The position numbers and the translations under genes are program-made. Below are positions 9,056 to 17,894 of a stretch of 64,000 nucleotides of DNA, one piece after another (position 1 is the first letter of the stretch; every line of letters starts with the position of its first letter). Below the pieces are notes generated by a model. That model was given only the letters and a program-made list of their open reading frames with translations, was not told the origin of the DNA and searched no databases. The stretch covers positions 35,688-99,687 of the forward strand of contig LVAQ01000016.1 of the NCBI GenBank assembly GCA_001604105.1. Reading direction: 5' to 3'. This DNA comes from Clostridiales bacterium Firm_11 (GTDB taxonomy: Bacteria > Bacillota > Clostridia > Christensenellales > Aristaeellaceae).

Positions 9056-9551
9056 CTTTTTTCTTTCCCTTCGCGATTTGAATACGCTTGAAAACAAAGC
9101 TTCCGGCCAACACAAACAAAGCAAGGAAGATGGTGGAGGGGATGGTATAGAGCGCGCGTACCTGCTCATCGGCGAAGCGGAAAAGAATCTCTGCCTGCTC
9201 GCGGCCGTACAGCAGAACTAAAAGTACAACATTGAGAAGCTCCGCCAGCGCGATGCAAATGAGCAGTACAACCGAGGCGATGATGGAGGGCGTGACCATG
9301 GAAAGCCCGGTTTTATAGAGCAGTTGGAAGGATAGAATCAGGATAAACATAAACAGCACCGTGTTGATGCCCAGGGTGATGGGCAGAAACCGAATCAGAT
9401 ACGTGCTCACAATGTATATGCCCGCCAGGGTCAGGTACTTTTTCCAATCCACAGGCGTACTGGTGAAAGCGTGGATCGCCCATGCTACGATCAGACACTC
9501 TGGAATCCCTTTGATTAAGAGCATTTGCCAGCTTACCGAAATACCATTCAT
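9024..9551 (-). CDS. Polytopic membrane protein resembling an AgrC sensor domain without a kinase
   Basis: 175 aa with about five membrane segments and a short lysine-rich cytosolic tail (RIQIAKGKKKDGDAGQ). The stretch YIVSTYLIRFLPITLGINT resembles the N-terminal membrane region of clostridial AgrC-type receptor kinases, which often carry a similar 'RxLPIxxG' motif. No histidine-kinase domain follows: there is no H-box, N-box or G-box, and the frame ends cleanly. It sits directly before agrB. I infer a peptide-binding or peptide-handling role; this rests on resemblance, not a search. Confidence 0.6.
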   Translation of the reverse strand: MNGISVSWQMLLIKGIPECLIVAWAIHAFTSTPVDWKKYLTLAGIYIVSTYLIRFLPITLGINTVLFMFILILSFQLLYKTGLSMVTPSIIASVVLLICIALAELLNVVLLVLLYGREQAEILFRFADEQVRALYTIPSTIFLALFVLAGSFVFKRIQIAKGKKKDGDAGQATSA

Positions 9552-9596
9552 AATGATAGCCCTCCCAATAATTGCTGATGAACCATGCCTGATCCA

Positions 9597-10157
9597 CTAC
9601 GCATCTTGCTGTGCTGCCCTGCTTTGCAGGTTTACCGTGCGGATGAGCGCGTAGAGCATGATACATACGTACAGGTGAATCAATACATCCCCGATGCTTA
9701 CAATGCTGTACCCCAGATCGATCACATCCGCCAGATAGGGCAGGCGTGTTCCTTCCCCGCCCAGGATGTGGAGGGTGTCCACAAAGCCGAACATTTCAGG
9801 CTGCGCATAACCGGTCAGGTAAGAAAGGGTGGGGTATACCGGCATGTGCCCGCCATTGGCTGTAATCACGATGCGGTTGAGTACCGAACCCAGCGCGATG
9901 CAGCCTGCGCCAAGGATGGCCGGCCGGTATAATGAAAAGGCAAACATTGAAAACAGAAAGGAAAGGATGACCAATGGTATAACGTAACGCCCGTAGGGCA
10001 CAAAAATATGGGTTCGCAGGAATATGCTTGCCTGAAAAACAACCGTAAGGAGCTGTACAAGAAGTATGGGGTAAAAAGTCCAGGTGTGAAACAAATATCG
10101 GAGCTGATACCGTTTTCGTTTTGCAAGGAGGCATACGGCGATGATTTCGATGATCAC
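9597..10157 (-). CDS. DUF5317-like membrane protein
   Basis: 186 aa from GTG 10157, chosen because AGGAGG lies 9 bases upstream and a near-consensus promoter lies 44 bases upstream. The protein has four or five membrane segments. The motifs NGGHMPVYPTLSYLTGYAQP, DTLHILGGEGTRLPYLADVI and SIVSIGDVLI are those I associate with the DUF5317 family. Function is unknown. It is the first gene of the agr-like operon, 45 bases ahead of the AgrC-sensor-like gene. Confidence 0.75.
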   Translation of the reverse strand: MIIEIIAVCLLAKRKRYQLRYLFHTWTFYPILLVQLLTVVFQASIFLRTHIFVPYGRYVIPLVILSFLFSMFAFSLYRPAILGAGCIALGSVLNRIVITANGGHMPVYPTLSYLTGYAQPEMFGFVDTLHILGGEGTRLPYLADVIDLGYSIVSIGDVLIHLYVCIMLYALIRTVNLQSRAAQQDA

Positions 10158-10200
10158 AGTATGGAGCCTCCTCCTGTATGTCATGTACGCAATCTATAAA

Positions 10201-10229
10201 AGTATAGCGAAAGCATAGGAAAAAATCAA
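10201..10229 (-). promoter_or_regulatory. Promoter of the agr-like operon
   Basis: Minus strand TTGATT (10224-10229), 17-bp spacer, TATACT (10201-10206). Expected start near 10194, leaving a ~37-base leader before GTG 10157. Confidence 0.75.
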
Positions 10230-10446
10230 TATCCATAACGGGCTGGCGTTGCGTGCAATGATTCCCTTCATACGGTGCCATAGCTGCTGGTAACATTCGC
10301 GAAGTGCTTTCACTGAAAGGGTTTCGTATGTATAAGGTTTGGTTGGTCCTATGCCGATCGTTCATAAGGTGGATATTTCTTACCAAAATAATCCTTGGGA
10401 ACAAAATTCCAAACGCTTCCACTGCGGGCGAAGACGGATAAATGCT

Positions 10447-10475
10447 TTGCAAACGTACCCTGTTTATATTACAAT
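10447..10475 (+). promoter_or_regulatory. Orphan promoter in a gene-free region
   Basis: TTGCAA (10447-10452), 17-bp spacer, TACAAT (10470-10475). No coding start lies within 130 bases downstream. Confidence 0.55.
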
Positions 10476-10481
10476 GATGCG

Positions 10482-10599
10482 GGATTTCGTTTCGCGGTTA
10501 GCGTAGGGAACGATTCCAAGGCGTGTTGCCCTCAGAAAAATACATGCTGCGGGCTATGGCTAAAGTAAGCGAGCCGGAGGGTCGAGCGCTTTTTGTTTT
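10482..10599 (+). ncRNA. Candidate small RNA (unnamed)
   Basis: The segment starts where the orphan promoter would initiate and ends in an imperfect hairpin (AGCG pairs with CGCT, 10568-10590) followed by TTTTTGTTTT. It has no convincing reading frame. I compared it by eye with what I remember of SRP RNA, RNase P RNA, tmRNA and 6S RNA and saw no match. The terminator stem is weak, so this is a proposal. Confidence 0.35.
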
Positions 10600-11074
10600 C
10601 CCGATGAGGACGCATGGCTCACGATGGCGCTTTTGCTGACATGCAGTTTGCCGTTAGAGATTTGACGCCGCGGGCGCTGCGCGACTTTATCGGTTGCAGG
10701 ATCAGGCATAACACCGTTTTGTTTTCTGGGATCTTTTCATGGGAGTTGACAGGCATGAGATATCGTAACGATTACGCTGCGCGCACGCAACCGCAGATGG
10801 CGATGGATGCATCATCAAAAGCGCTTCAAAAAACAGACCTTGCTCCGCATCACTTCAAGCATTTTGTGGTCGCAGGACTGCGTTGGGGAAAACCAAATGA
10901 CAGCCAATGCAAGGCGGATGGAAATCAAGCGCGGATTGTTCGTGAGCGGTTTACGATGCGTCAGGCGAATAGAACCGGTAACGGTATCAATGCAGGTTAT
11001 CGTTCGCTGAAACCTTGCTGCAACCTGTATAAATACGTCGCGCGTGGTATTGTATACGCGACTACATCAAACGC
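10600..11074. other. Gene-free stretch before the flippase-like gene
   Basis: A 154-codon frame at 10614-11078 has no ribosome site, no recognisable motif and unusual composition, so I do not call it. No clear promoter was found for the next gene. Confidence 0.4.
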
Positions 11075-12178
11075 ATGAATCTGACAGCGGAGGGAAAGCC
11101 GCCACGCAAACGCAGTCTGTTATGGCAGCTGCTGTATATTCTGGTAACGCTGGTTGTTCTGCTGTGGCTGGGTACAAATGATGCGCAGCTTACAGCGCTG
11201 CTCTCCGGCGGGCTGCCCATCCAACGTCAATGGCTGGTGTACTGTGCGCTGGCGATGCTCGGGTTCTGGCTATTGCAGGCGTTTGCCTACCAGTACATCG
11301 GGCGTATTGTGGAAGCCAGGGCATCATTTTGGACCAGCCTGCGTATTACGCTGTTTGGGGAGTATTACAGCGCCATCACGCCGTTTGCCAGCGGCGGGCA
11401 GCCGATGCAGATTGCTTACTATCGGCGTTACGGGGTGAATGCCGCCAAAGCGGCGATGATCCTTGCCGTACGCTATGTGGGGTATATCAGCGCGATTTGC
11501 GTTTGCTATATCGTAAGCGTTTCGGTGAGCGGGGCGCGTATTCTGGCGGCGCACCCCCTTGTTTTCTGGCTTACGGCATTCGGGTTTGTCATCAATTTTG
11601 CATCCATCGTGATGGTGGCAACGCTGCTTTTGCGTTCCTCTTTTGTACAACGCGTTGGGCTTTGGCTTATCGGGCGCATCACGCGTATTCGCCCGCTTGC
11701 GGCAAAGCGAGATAAATGGAGCGAGGCATTTCTCAAGGGCATGGAGGAGTTTACCCTTGCGGCGGAATGCATACGCAACAATCCCATGCGCTGTTTGCTG
11801 GCCATGGGGATGATGCTGGCAAGCGTGTTTTGCATTTTCTCGGTCGCCTATTTGGTTTACCGCGCATTGGGGCTCTCCCAAAGCGGATACTTCGATTTGT
11901 TTGCGATGCAGCTTTTTTTATACCTGGCTGCCTCCTTTGCGCCTACGCCGGGTGCCACAGGGGCAACGGAAGGCGGTTTCTATTTGTTTTTTGCGATGGT
12001 GTTTCCCCAGAACCTGCTCTATAGCGCCATGCTGGTGTGGCGTTTGTTCACCTACTATGTACATCTGCTGATTGGCGGGTTGCTGGTGGTGGCCGATACG
12101 CTTGGCGGCATACGCAGGCGCAGAGGCGGGACGCCTGCGGATACTGGCAATGCGGAGGAGAACGATCCGTCCTTGTAG
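11075..12178 (+). CDS. Flippase-like membrane protein (lysylphosphatidylglycerol synthase TM-domain / UPF0104 family)
   Basis: 367 aa with about eight membrane segments. Two family motifs are clear: SAITPFASGGQPMQIAYYRR in the first third and FAPTPGATGATEGGFYLFF in the last third. These match the membrane half of MprF and its stand-alone relatives, thought to move lipids or polyprenyl-linked substrates across the membrane. No soluble aminoacyl-transferase domain is present. No ribosome site is visible before ATG 11075, so the start is uncertain. Confidence 0.85.
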   Translation: MNLTAEGKPPRKRSLLWQLLYILVTLVVLLWLGTNDAQLTALLSGGLPIQRQWLVYCALAMLGFWLLQAFAYQYIGRIVEARASFWTSLRITLFGEYYSAITPFASGGQPMQIAYYRRYGVNAAKAAMILAVRYVGYISAICVCYIVSVSVSGARILAAHPLVFWLTAFGFVINFASIVMVATLLLRSSFVQRVGLWLIGRITRIRPLAAKRDKWSEAFLKGMEEFTLAAECIRNNPMRCLLAMGMMLASVFCIFSVAYLVYRALGLSQSGYFDLFAMQLFLYLAASFAPTPGATGATEGGFYLFFAMVFPQNLLYSAMLVWRLFTYYVHLLIGGLLVVADTLGGIRRRRGGTPADTGNAEENDPSL

Positions 12179-12397
12179 TTGCAAAAACCGTTACCGCGTG
12201 CCTGCGTGGGCGAAAACCGCGTATAAGGCGGTATTGCCACTGTTACGGGCTAAAAAATCGGCTTAAGCACGACAGTCAATCCCATGACGTGCGCCAATGG
12301 CTTGCATGAGAATACGCCGCACGAGTGTGTTTTGTGTGGAGCAGGAAATGCTCGTGAGCAAGATGCTCTGCCGAGGTGTTATTTTCCTCCCCGATAG

Positions 12398-12438
12398 AAA
12401 CAGGCACAGCCATGGAATCTGCATGGCTGTGCCTGTTT
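12398..12438. terminator. Bidirectional terminator between converging genes
   Basis: Perfect inverted repeat of at least 14 bp (12401-12414 with 12422-12435), 7-base loop, flanked by AAA on the left and TTTT on the right. It lies between the flippase gene (+) and the GDPD gene (-). Confidence 0.9.
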
Positions 12439-12466
12439 TGGGAATGATTCGGTTGTAACGATGTGT

Positions 12467-13282
12467 TCAGGTCGGCTTAAAAAGCTCAAAGATATTCATT
12501 TGATAATCCTTGCGCGCCTGATCCAGCGCGGCTTGGCTGCGCAGTGTCCACGCGACCAGCGTGGGTCTGAACAGGCGCTTCATCAGCCACATGGAAAGGT
12601 TATGGTCGCTTTGGCTATGGTAAGCAACAAAATGCGGCCTGCTGAGCACGTTGACCAACAGATACTTTAGCGCAATGTGCGTGAGCAGATTGACCTCCTG
12701 CGCATCCCGCTTGCCGCCCATCGACAATTGACCGCGCAGGATATGCGGCGCATTGTGTTTGCAATAGCGTACCGCCATTGGATGGAAAGATTCCACACAG
12801 AAGGGTCCCGCATAGCCCTTCAGAGCAGCCAAAGCGGCTGCGGCATTAGCGCTGGGGCTGCCGTAAGGCTTGATTTCCACGATGAGCGGTACGCGGCCAT
12901 CCACCAGCTCCAGCACCTGTGCAAGCGTCGGAATGGGAGAGGAATCCGGCAAAGCGGGCAATGCATCGTAAGGCGTCTCGCGGATGGATACATCTACGCT
13001 GCACAGCCGCCCCGTGGTCGCGTCATGATGAACCACCAGCACGTGATCGGCGGTTAATTGCACATCCAGCTCGATGCCATAGCCTGCTTCTGCCGCGAGG
13101 CGGAACGCGAGCAGGCTGTTCTCATAAACATGGTTGTTGCCATCATGCAAGCCGCGGTGAGCGTACAGCTTGCCAAGCAGAGCCTCCGCGTTTGATTGCA
13201 ACCGCTTACCGGGCGCAATCAGGTACAGATAGAGAATAAACAGGAGAAGCGGTATCGCAATCACGATTTGCTGCCATGTCAT
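12467..13282 (-). CDS. Membrane-anchored glycerophosphodiester phosphodiesterase
   Basis: 271 aa. One N-terminal membrane helix (~5-25, IVIAIPLLLFILYLYLI) anchors the enzyme. The GDPD motifs follow: YAHRGLHDGN at ~40, ENSLLAF, and GIELDVQLTADHVLVVHHD, giving the catalytic His pair and the metal-binding Glu/Asp. It splits glycerophosphodiesters into glycerol-3-phosphate and an alcohol. The start is 2 bases after the MFS stop, so the two share an operon; the transporter may supply a substrate, which is inferred. Confidence 0.9.
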   Translation of the reverse strand: MTWQQIVIAIPLLLFILYLYLIAPGKRLQSNAEALLGKLYAHRGLHDGNNHVYENSLLAFRLAAEAGYGIELDVQLTADHVLVVHHDATTGRLCSVDVSIRETPYDALPALPDSSPIPTLAQVLELVDGRVPLIVEIKPYGSPSANAAAALAALKGYAGPFCVESFHPMAVRYCKHNAPHILRGQLSMGGKRDAQEVNLLTHIALKYLLVNVLSRPHFVAYHSQSDHNLSMWLMKRLFRPTLVAWTLRSQAALDQARKDYQMNIFELFKPT

Positions 13283-13284
13283 GG

Positions 13285-14622
13285 TTAATCATCCCCTACA
13301 TCAAAAGCTTCCAGGTTGCTTGCGGGTGCCTGCGGCTTGGCATCGCCATGCTTGGTGAGCGAGATGGTCACAAAGGAGATCGCCACCATCAGCGCCGCGT
13401 AAGGGGCAAGCGTGGAATAGCCTACGTATTGCATCAGGTAGCCGCTCAGTATGGGGGTGACGATCTGCGCGGCCATGGAGAAGGTGTAATAGTACCCGGT
13501 GAACTGACCCACATCGCCTGCTTTGCTGATCTCCACCACCATGGGGTAACTATTGACGTTGATGGTGGCCCACGCGATGCCCACCATCGCAAATACCACA
13601 TAAAGCGCTGGCGAGAAGGTCTGGAACATGGCAAAGGCGGTGAAGCTGAGCGTAAGCAGGATTACGCCTGCCTGGATCATGCGCTTGCGGCCAAACCGGG
13701 TGGAGAGCAGTCCCACGGGTACGTAGCTGAGCACCGCGGCCACGGTTGCCACCATCAGGCAAGCGGCTGCCGCCTTGATATCATAACCCCATTGTACCGA
13801 TACGTATTTGGTGAAAGCGGTGGTGACGGCGTTATAGCCCATAAACCAGAAGAATACTGATGTCAGGATGAGCAGCAGGCTGCGGCGAACCTCCGGCGAG
13901 AGAGACTTGAGCCCGGCGCTTGCCTTTGTTTTGGCCTCCGCTTCCGCAATGCGTTCGGCCTCCGGCAAACTGCTGGCAACTTCCGCATCGTACGCTTCAT
14001 TGATTGCGGCGGTTTCCTGCGCGAGCTTGTTTTCCCGTACAGTCAGCAACAGCACCACCACGGATGCGACCATCAGCCCTGCTACAGCAAGGAATAACAG
14101 CAGATAATCGTTGCTGCCGTCCGTGCGTTTGTTTACCAGAAAACCGGTCATGGCCAGGGTATAGACGCCGCCCAGCGCACCCATGAGATTGATAACCGCA
14201 TTGCCTTTGGAACGCAGGGGTTTGGGCGTTACATCCGGCATAAGGGCGACAGCGGGCGAGCGATATGTGCCCATGGCGACCAGCAAAAACGCAAGCGCCG
14301 CGATGAAGAGCGTGAAATTGCGTGTTTGATCGGCGATGGGCAGCAGGTTCATCAGCACCACGGCAGCCAGCGTACCGCCGATGATATACGGCGTGCGGCG
14401 ACCGAAACGCGTGCTGGCCTTGTCGGAAAGCGCGCCGAAAAACGGCAGCAGGAACAGCGCAAGTATGTTATCCAGTGCCATGATGATGCCCATGGGGCCA
14501 TCGGGCATCTGAAAGGTTTCCTTGAGGATCAGCGGCACCACATTATCATAGAGTTGCCAGAACGCGCAGATGGACAGGAAGGCAAAGCCAACGCGGAGTG
14601 TGCGCGAGGTATTGAGTTTCAT
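13285..14622 (-). CDS. MFS transporter (GPH/SLC45-like sugar transporter type)
   Basis: 445 aa, about 12 membrane segments with a charged central loop (~205-245). The loop-2 motif GALSDKASTRFGRRTPYIIG is typical of MFS and GPH sugar carriers; a second RFGRKRMI copy lies in the C-terminal half. A strong AAGGAGG precedes ATG 14622. The substrate is not known; a sugar or glycoside is most likely from the family. It is followed at once by a GDPD gene. Confidence 0.87.
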   Translation of the reverse strand: MKLNTSRTLRVGFAFLSICAFWQLYDNVVPLILKETFQMPDGPMGIIMALDNILALFLLPFFGALSDKASTRFGRRTPYIIGGTLAAVVLMNLLPIADQTRNFTLFIAALAFLLVAMGTYRSPAVALMPDVTPKPLRSKGNAVINLMGALGGVYTLAMTGFLVNKRTDGSNDYLLLFLAVAGLMVASVVVLLLTVRENKLAQETAAINEAYDAEVASSLPEAERIAEAEAKTKASAGLKSLSPEVRRSLLLILTSVFFWFMGYNAVTTAFTKYVSVQWGYDIKAAAACLMVATVAAVLSYVPVGLLSTRFGRKRMIQAGVILLTLSFTAFAMFQTFSPALYVVFAMVGIAWATINVNSYPMVVEISKAGDVGQFTGYYYTFSMAAQIVTPILSGYLMQYVGYSTLAPYAALMVAISFVTISLTKHGDAKPQAPASNLEAFDVGDD

Positions 14623-14663
14623 GCGGTTATTTCCTCCTTAATCCTTGAAACGACTATGCAAGA

Positions 14664-14692
14664 ATCATACCGCGCGGTGCGCGTTAAGTCAA
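14664..14692 (-). promoter_or_regulatory. Promoter of the MFS-GDPD operon
   Basis: Minus strand TTGACT (14687-14692), 17-bp spacer, TATGAT (14664-14669). Confidence 0.75.
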
Positions 14693-14747
14693 TCGGCAAA
14701 AGGATGAAAGATAAGGAAAATCGATGTAAAGCGGTCACATGCAATGC

Positions 14748-14776
14748 TTGAAAATCAAGGAACGCTCTGCTATCAT
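14748..14776 (+). promoter_or_regulatory. Promoter of the Cys-rich protein gene
   Basis: TTGAAA (14748-14753), 17-bp spacer, TATCAT (14771-14776), 16 bases before the GTG start codon, so the ribosome site lies close to the transcript's 5' end. Confidence 0.7.
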
Positions 14777-14792
14777 AGCGGAGGTGAGCACC

Positions 14793-15377
14793 GTGTACGG
14801 GGGTTTGCCGGAAGGGGAAACACGCATGGGGAAAGTATTACAGTGGCTTGACGCGCCGTTTGTGTTGCGGCGGCTGATGGCCGCGCGTCAATCGCTGGCG
14901 GATGCGACCCCGCTGACACGGGATTGCGGCAGTCTATGCGGAGCCGCCTGCTGCCAGCCGGAGGAAAGCGGCGACAATGGAATGCTGCTGTTGCCTTTTG
15001 AAGAGCGTTTGTATCACAAGCCTATCGATGGCTTTTCCTATGAACTGAGGCCGGACGATACCCTGTACAAGGGAGGCTGGCGGCTTGTGTGCGATGGACA
15101 GTGCCCACGGGAACACAGGCCGTTTGCATGCCGTGTTTTCCCGCTGCGCATTCGCATTGTTGATGCGGGGCAGGAGGATGAAACAAGCGTACAGGCGGAG
15201 GTGGATCCCCGGGCGTGGGCATGCTGCCCGCTGCCGGAGGAGGGCGGGCTGCGCGCGGTACGGGCGGATTTCATTGCCGCGGTGGAGGCGGCAGGGCATC
15301 TGCTGACTGGGAATGCGTACTTACTGGAGGCATTGCTCAACGAGCAGCGCATGCTGGATGATACGCGAAAATTGTGA
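14793..15377 (+). CDS. Cysteine-rich protein, YkgJ-like metal-binding type
   Basis: 194 aa from GTG 14793, chosen because GGAGGTGA, a full match to the 16S tail, sits 5 bases upstream; the in-frame ATG at 14826 is a second choice. Cysteines cluster in RDCGSLCGAACC and in CDGQCPREHRPFACRVFPL, with another pair at WACC. This spacing resembles the YkgJ/UPF0153 group of zinc- or iron-binding proteins whose role is not settled. No signal peptide is seen. Confidence 0.6.
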   Translation: MYGGLPEGETRMGKVLQWLDAPFVLRRLMAARQSLADATPLTRDCGSLCGAACCQPEESGDNGMLLLPFEERLYHKPIDGFSYELRPDDTLYKGGWRLVCDGQCPREHRPFACRVFPLRIRIVDAGQEDETSVQAEVDPRAWACCPLPEEGGLRAVRADFIAAVEAAGHLLTGNAYLLEALLNEQRMLDDTRKL

Positions 15378-15488
15378 TGCGCACAGGCGATAACCGCAGG
15401 CCATCGCTTGCTGTTCCGCCTCAAACAGCTGCATGTTGACGGGTACGCCGTACACAATGTTAAAACCTTGTGTGCAAACCCATTGTGC

Positions 15489-15517
15489 TTTACGATGGAG
15501 CGTCGATACTGTATAAT
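15489..15517 (+). promoter_or_regulatory. Promoter of the phosphodiester glycosidase gene
   Basis: TTTACG (15489-15494), 17-bp spacer, TATAAT (15512-15517). Confidence 0.7.
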
Positions 15518-15597
15518 GAATCGAAACGTGCGTGCCCGCATATGGCGGTGATTGCTACCCTGCGGCAAGCGCCCGTAAACCGGAAAGGACGATCGGA

Positions 15598-16668
15598 ATG
15601 AGACTGACCAGAACCGCCATGGCGCTGCTTACGGCCGCCGTGTTGCTGCTCACATTTTCGCTGGCCTTTACCATACCCTCCGGCGCCATAACCTCCGAAG
15701 CGGATCGACGCTATCAGGCGGAAGCACCCTTGAGCTGGAGCGATGAAGATGATGATTCAATGGAGGAATATAATGACGAGGAAATGGACATCGCGACCGC
15801 GCTCAAGCCATACCGCGCCATGGCAAGCGCCGCTTTGAGCGACATCCTTCCCGTGAACGATATAGCCTATCTGGACATCGATATCCAAACCACAGGCCGT
15901 ACGCCTGTAGCCGCCAACTTTACCCCGACAGGGTACCGTGATGATACGATTATTGTTGAACTGGAGGATGTGCGGCAGGACAATAGCATGTACCATGTTG
16001 CGTACGTTAAAATTGCTACGCCGTCCCAACTGCGTACGGCCATCGCGGGCAGTTTCGGTTCCAACCGTACCTATAAAACCAGCGTGCTGGGTAAAAGCAT
16101 GAACGCAATCGTAGCCATCAATGGAGATTTTTACACCCATACCAAGGCTGGATTCATCATCCGGCAGGGCGAGACGTACCGCCAAAAAACCAGCAAGAAT
16201 ATGGATCTGTTGCTGATCGATGATGCGGGGGATTTCCACATTGTGCTGCGCGGCCATGACAATCAGGAGAAAGCCGTTAAAAGTCTGATGAGCCAGCATA
16301 CCATCATCAATGGGTTCTTCTTTGGCCCCGCGCTTGTGGTAGATGGCGTGGCGCAGGAGATACCCACGGAATACCAGTTTAACCCCTTTGGCAATGAACC
16401 CCGCGCCGCCATTGGGCAACTTGGACCACTTACCTATGTGATGGTTACGGTGGATGGCCGTACCAATGACAGCGAGGGCGTGACAATGCCGGAATTGGCG
16501 TCGTTCATGGCTTCCATCGGCTGCGAAGCGGCCTATGGGCTGGACGGCGGCAACAGCTCCGCGTTAGTGTTTAATAATCAGCTCATCAGCGTGAAAAACG
16601 TTGAAGAACGCGCTGTGAGCGATATCATTTATTTTGCGAGCGCTACCGAGCTGGGTCAGGCGCAATAA
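15598..16668 (+). CDS. Secreted phosphodiester glycosidase (NAGPA-domain) protein
   Basis: 356 aa from ATG 15598 (GGAAAGGA upstream). Residues ~1-28 form a signal peptide or anchor (MRLTRTAMALLTAAVLLLTF). After an acidic linker (DEDDDSMEEYNDEEMD) comes the NAGPA domain: VAINGDFYTHTKAGFIIRQG and YGLDGGNSSALVF are its best-known motifs. The family removes GlcNAc-phosphate caps or splits similar phosphodiesters outside the cell. An Lgt-like membrane gene follows 13 bases later on the same strand. Confidence 0.87.
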   Translation: MRLTRTAMALLTAAVLLLTFSLAFTIPSGAITSEADRRYQAEAPLSWSDEDDDSMEEYNDEEMDIATALKPYRAMASAALSDILPVNDIAYLDIDIQTTGRTPVAANFTPTGYRDDTIIVELEDVRQDNSMYHVAYVKIATPSQLRTAIAGSFGSNRTYKTSVLGKSMNAIVAINGDFYTHTKAGFIIRQGETYRQKTSKNMDLLLIDDAGDFHIVLRGHDNQEKAVKSLMSQHTIINGFFFGPALVVDGVAQEIPTEYQFNPFGNEPRAAIGQLGPLTYVMVTVDGRTNDSEGVTMPELASFMASIGCEAAYGLDGGNSSALVFNNQLISVKNVEERAVSDIIYFASATELGQAQ

Positions 16669-16681
16669 CGGAGGCTTGTCT

Positions 16682-17857
16682 ATGACCTTTACCTTTTTGG
16701 GGATCACCGGTTACCAGTATGGGCTTATACTGGCAATCAGCGTACTGGCCTATCTGTGCGCGGCGGGGATCCTCGGGTATGTACGGCGGCTGCCGGCAGG
16801 TACGGTTCGGGTGTTTGGACTGATTGCGCTGCCGGTTTCGCTGGTGTTTGCGCGTGCCGTATTCTGCGTGGTCAACTGGGCTTACTTTACCGAGACCATT
16901 TCTCAACCCCTACGGATGCTCAGCTTCTGGGATGGCGGGCTAAGCCTTGTGGGCGCGCTGTGCGGGGTGGTGCTGGCGGCATTCCTAACCGCGCGTGTGA
17001 TGAAAGTACGCTTTGGCGTTCTTTTTGATGTGACTGCGGTGCCGCTGGGGCTGATGATCGCGGGTTTTCGGCTTGCCGAAGGCGTTACAGGGCAGTTGGG
17101 CGTTGGCAGGCAGGTTGAGGTCGACGCACTTGTAGAAAGACTGCCCGTACTGTTCTTGACAGAACAGATGGGCACACTAACCCTGCACCGTTTGGCGGTT
17201 TTCCGCTATGAAGCCTTCGTGGCGCTGGTATTGTTTGCGGTGGCGCTTTGGTTTTTCTTTGCAAAGGGCACGCGCCGCAAACCACGCCATGGGGATGTGG
17301 GCATGATCGTTTACGCGCTGCTTGGTTCAAGTCAGGTATTGCTGGAAAGCCTGCGGGACGATGGGCATATGCTGCTGGGATTTATCCGCATGCAGCAGCT
17401 TGGCTTTGTGCTGATGCCGCTGCTGGCGTTGCTGGTGCTGAGTATACGTTATGGGCATATCCGCGAAGCGAAAGGAGCGACGGTGACCGCGTGGGTTCTG
17501 CTGCCGCTGATGGCTTTGATCGCGCTCTTGATGATACACCCGATCAACCATGTGCTGGATTTGACCAATCATCGCGCGGTTGGCTTTGCTTGCCTCGCCA
17601 CACTGGGCGTTTACATGGCGCTGTTCCTGCGTGTTCGCGGAGCAAATATCAGGCTGATTCTCACATGGCTGATGGCGCTGGTGGCTGTCGCGGGCTGTGT
17701 GCTGGTGGAATTCAGCATTGATGGCAGTGATAATCTCATCCGCGATTACACGGGCATGGCGTTTTGCTGCGCGCTGCTATATTTTGCGCCCTATACCCTT
17801 TGGACATCGCTCAAGGGGCGCGTCTATCGCGAGGAGAGCATTACCGTGCGGATTTAG
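16682..17857 (+). CDS. Prolipoprotein diacylglyceryl transferase (Lgt)-like membrane protein, diverged
   Basis: 391 aa from ATG 16682 (GGAGG 6 bases upstream). The N-terminal ~220 residues follow the Lgt layout: membrane helices, MLSFWDGGLSLVGALCG, then LMIAGFRLAEG. In true Lgt the last motif is GRxGNFxNxE; here only the Arg and a Glu remain, so normal lipoprotein modification is doubtful. The C-terminal ~150 residues add several more membrane helices not found in standard Lgt (~280 aa). It is co-oriented with the glycosidase gene. Confidence 0.7.
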   Translation: MTFTFLGITGYQYGLILAISVLAYLCAAGILGYVRRLPAGTVRVFGLIALPVSLVFARAVFCVVNWAYFTETISQPLRMLSFWDGGLSLVGALCGVVLAAFLTARVMKVRFGVLFDVTAVPLGLMIAGFRLAEGVTGQLGVGRQVEVDALVERLPVLFLTEQMGTLTLHRLAVFRYEAFVALVLFAVALWFFFAKGTRRKPRHGDVGMIVYALLGSSQVLLESLRDDGHMLLGFIRMQQLGFVLMPLLALLVLSIRYGHIREAKGATVTAWVLLPLMALIALLMIHPINHVLDLTNHRAVGFACLATLGVYMALFLRVRGANIRLILTWLMALVAVAGCVLVEFSIDGSDNLIRDYTGMAFCCALLYFAPYTLWTSLKGRVYREESITVRI

Positions 17858-17894
17858 CGCGACATTGTTCTGACAGTAAAGAGGAGGTTTTGCA

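Noticed and set aside
10614..11078. 154-codon plus frame in the gene-free stretch
   Set aside because: No ribosome site, no motif, and odd composition compared with neighbours.
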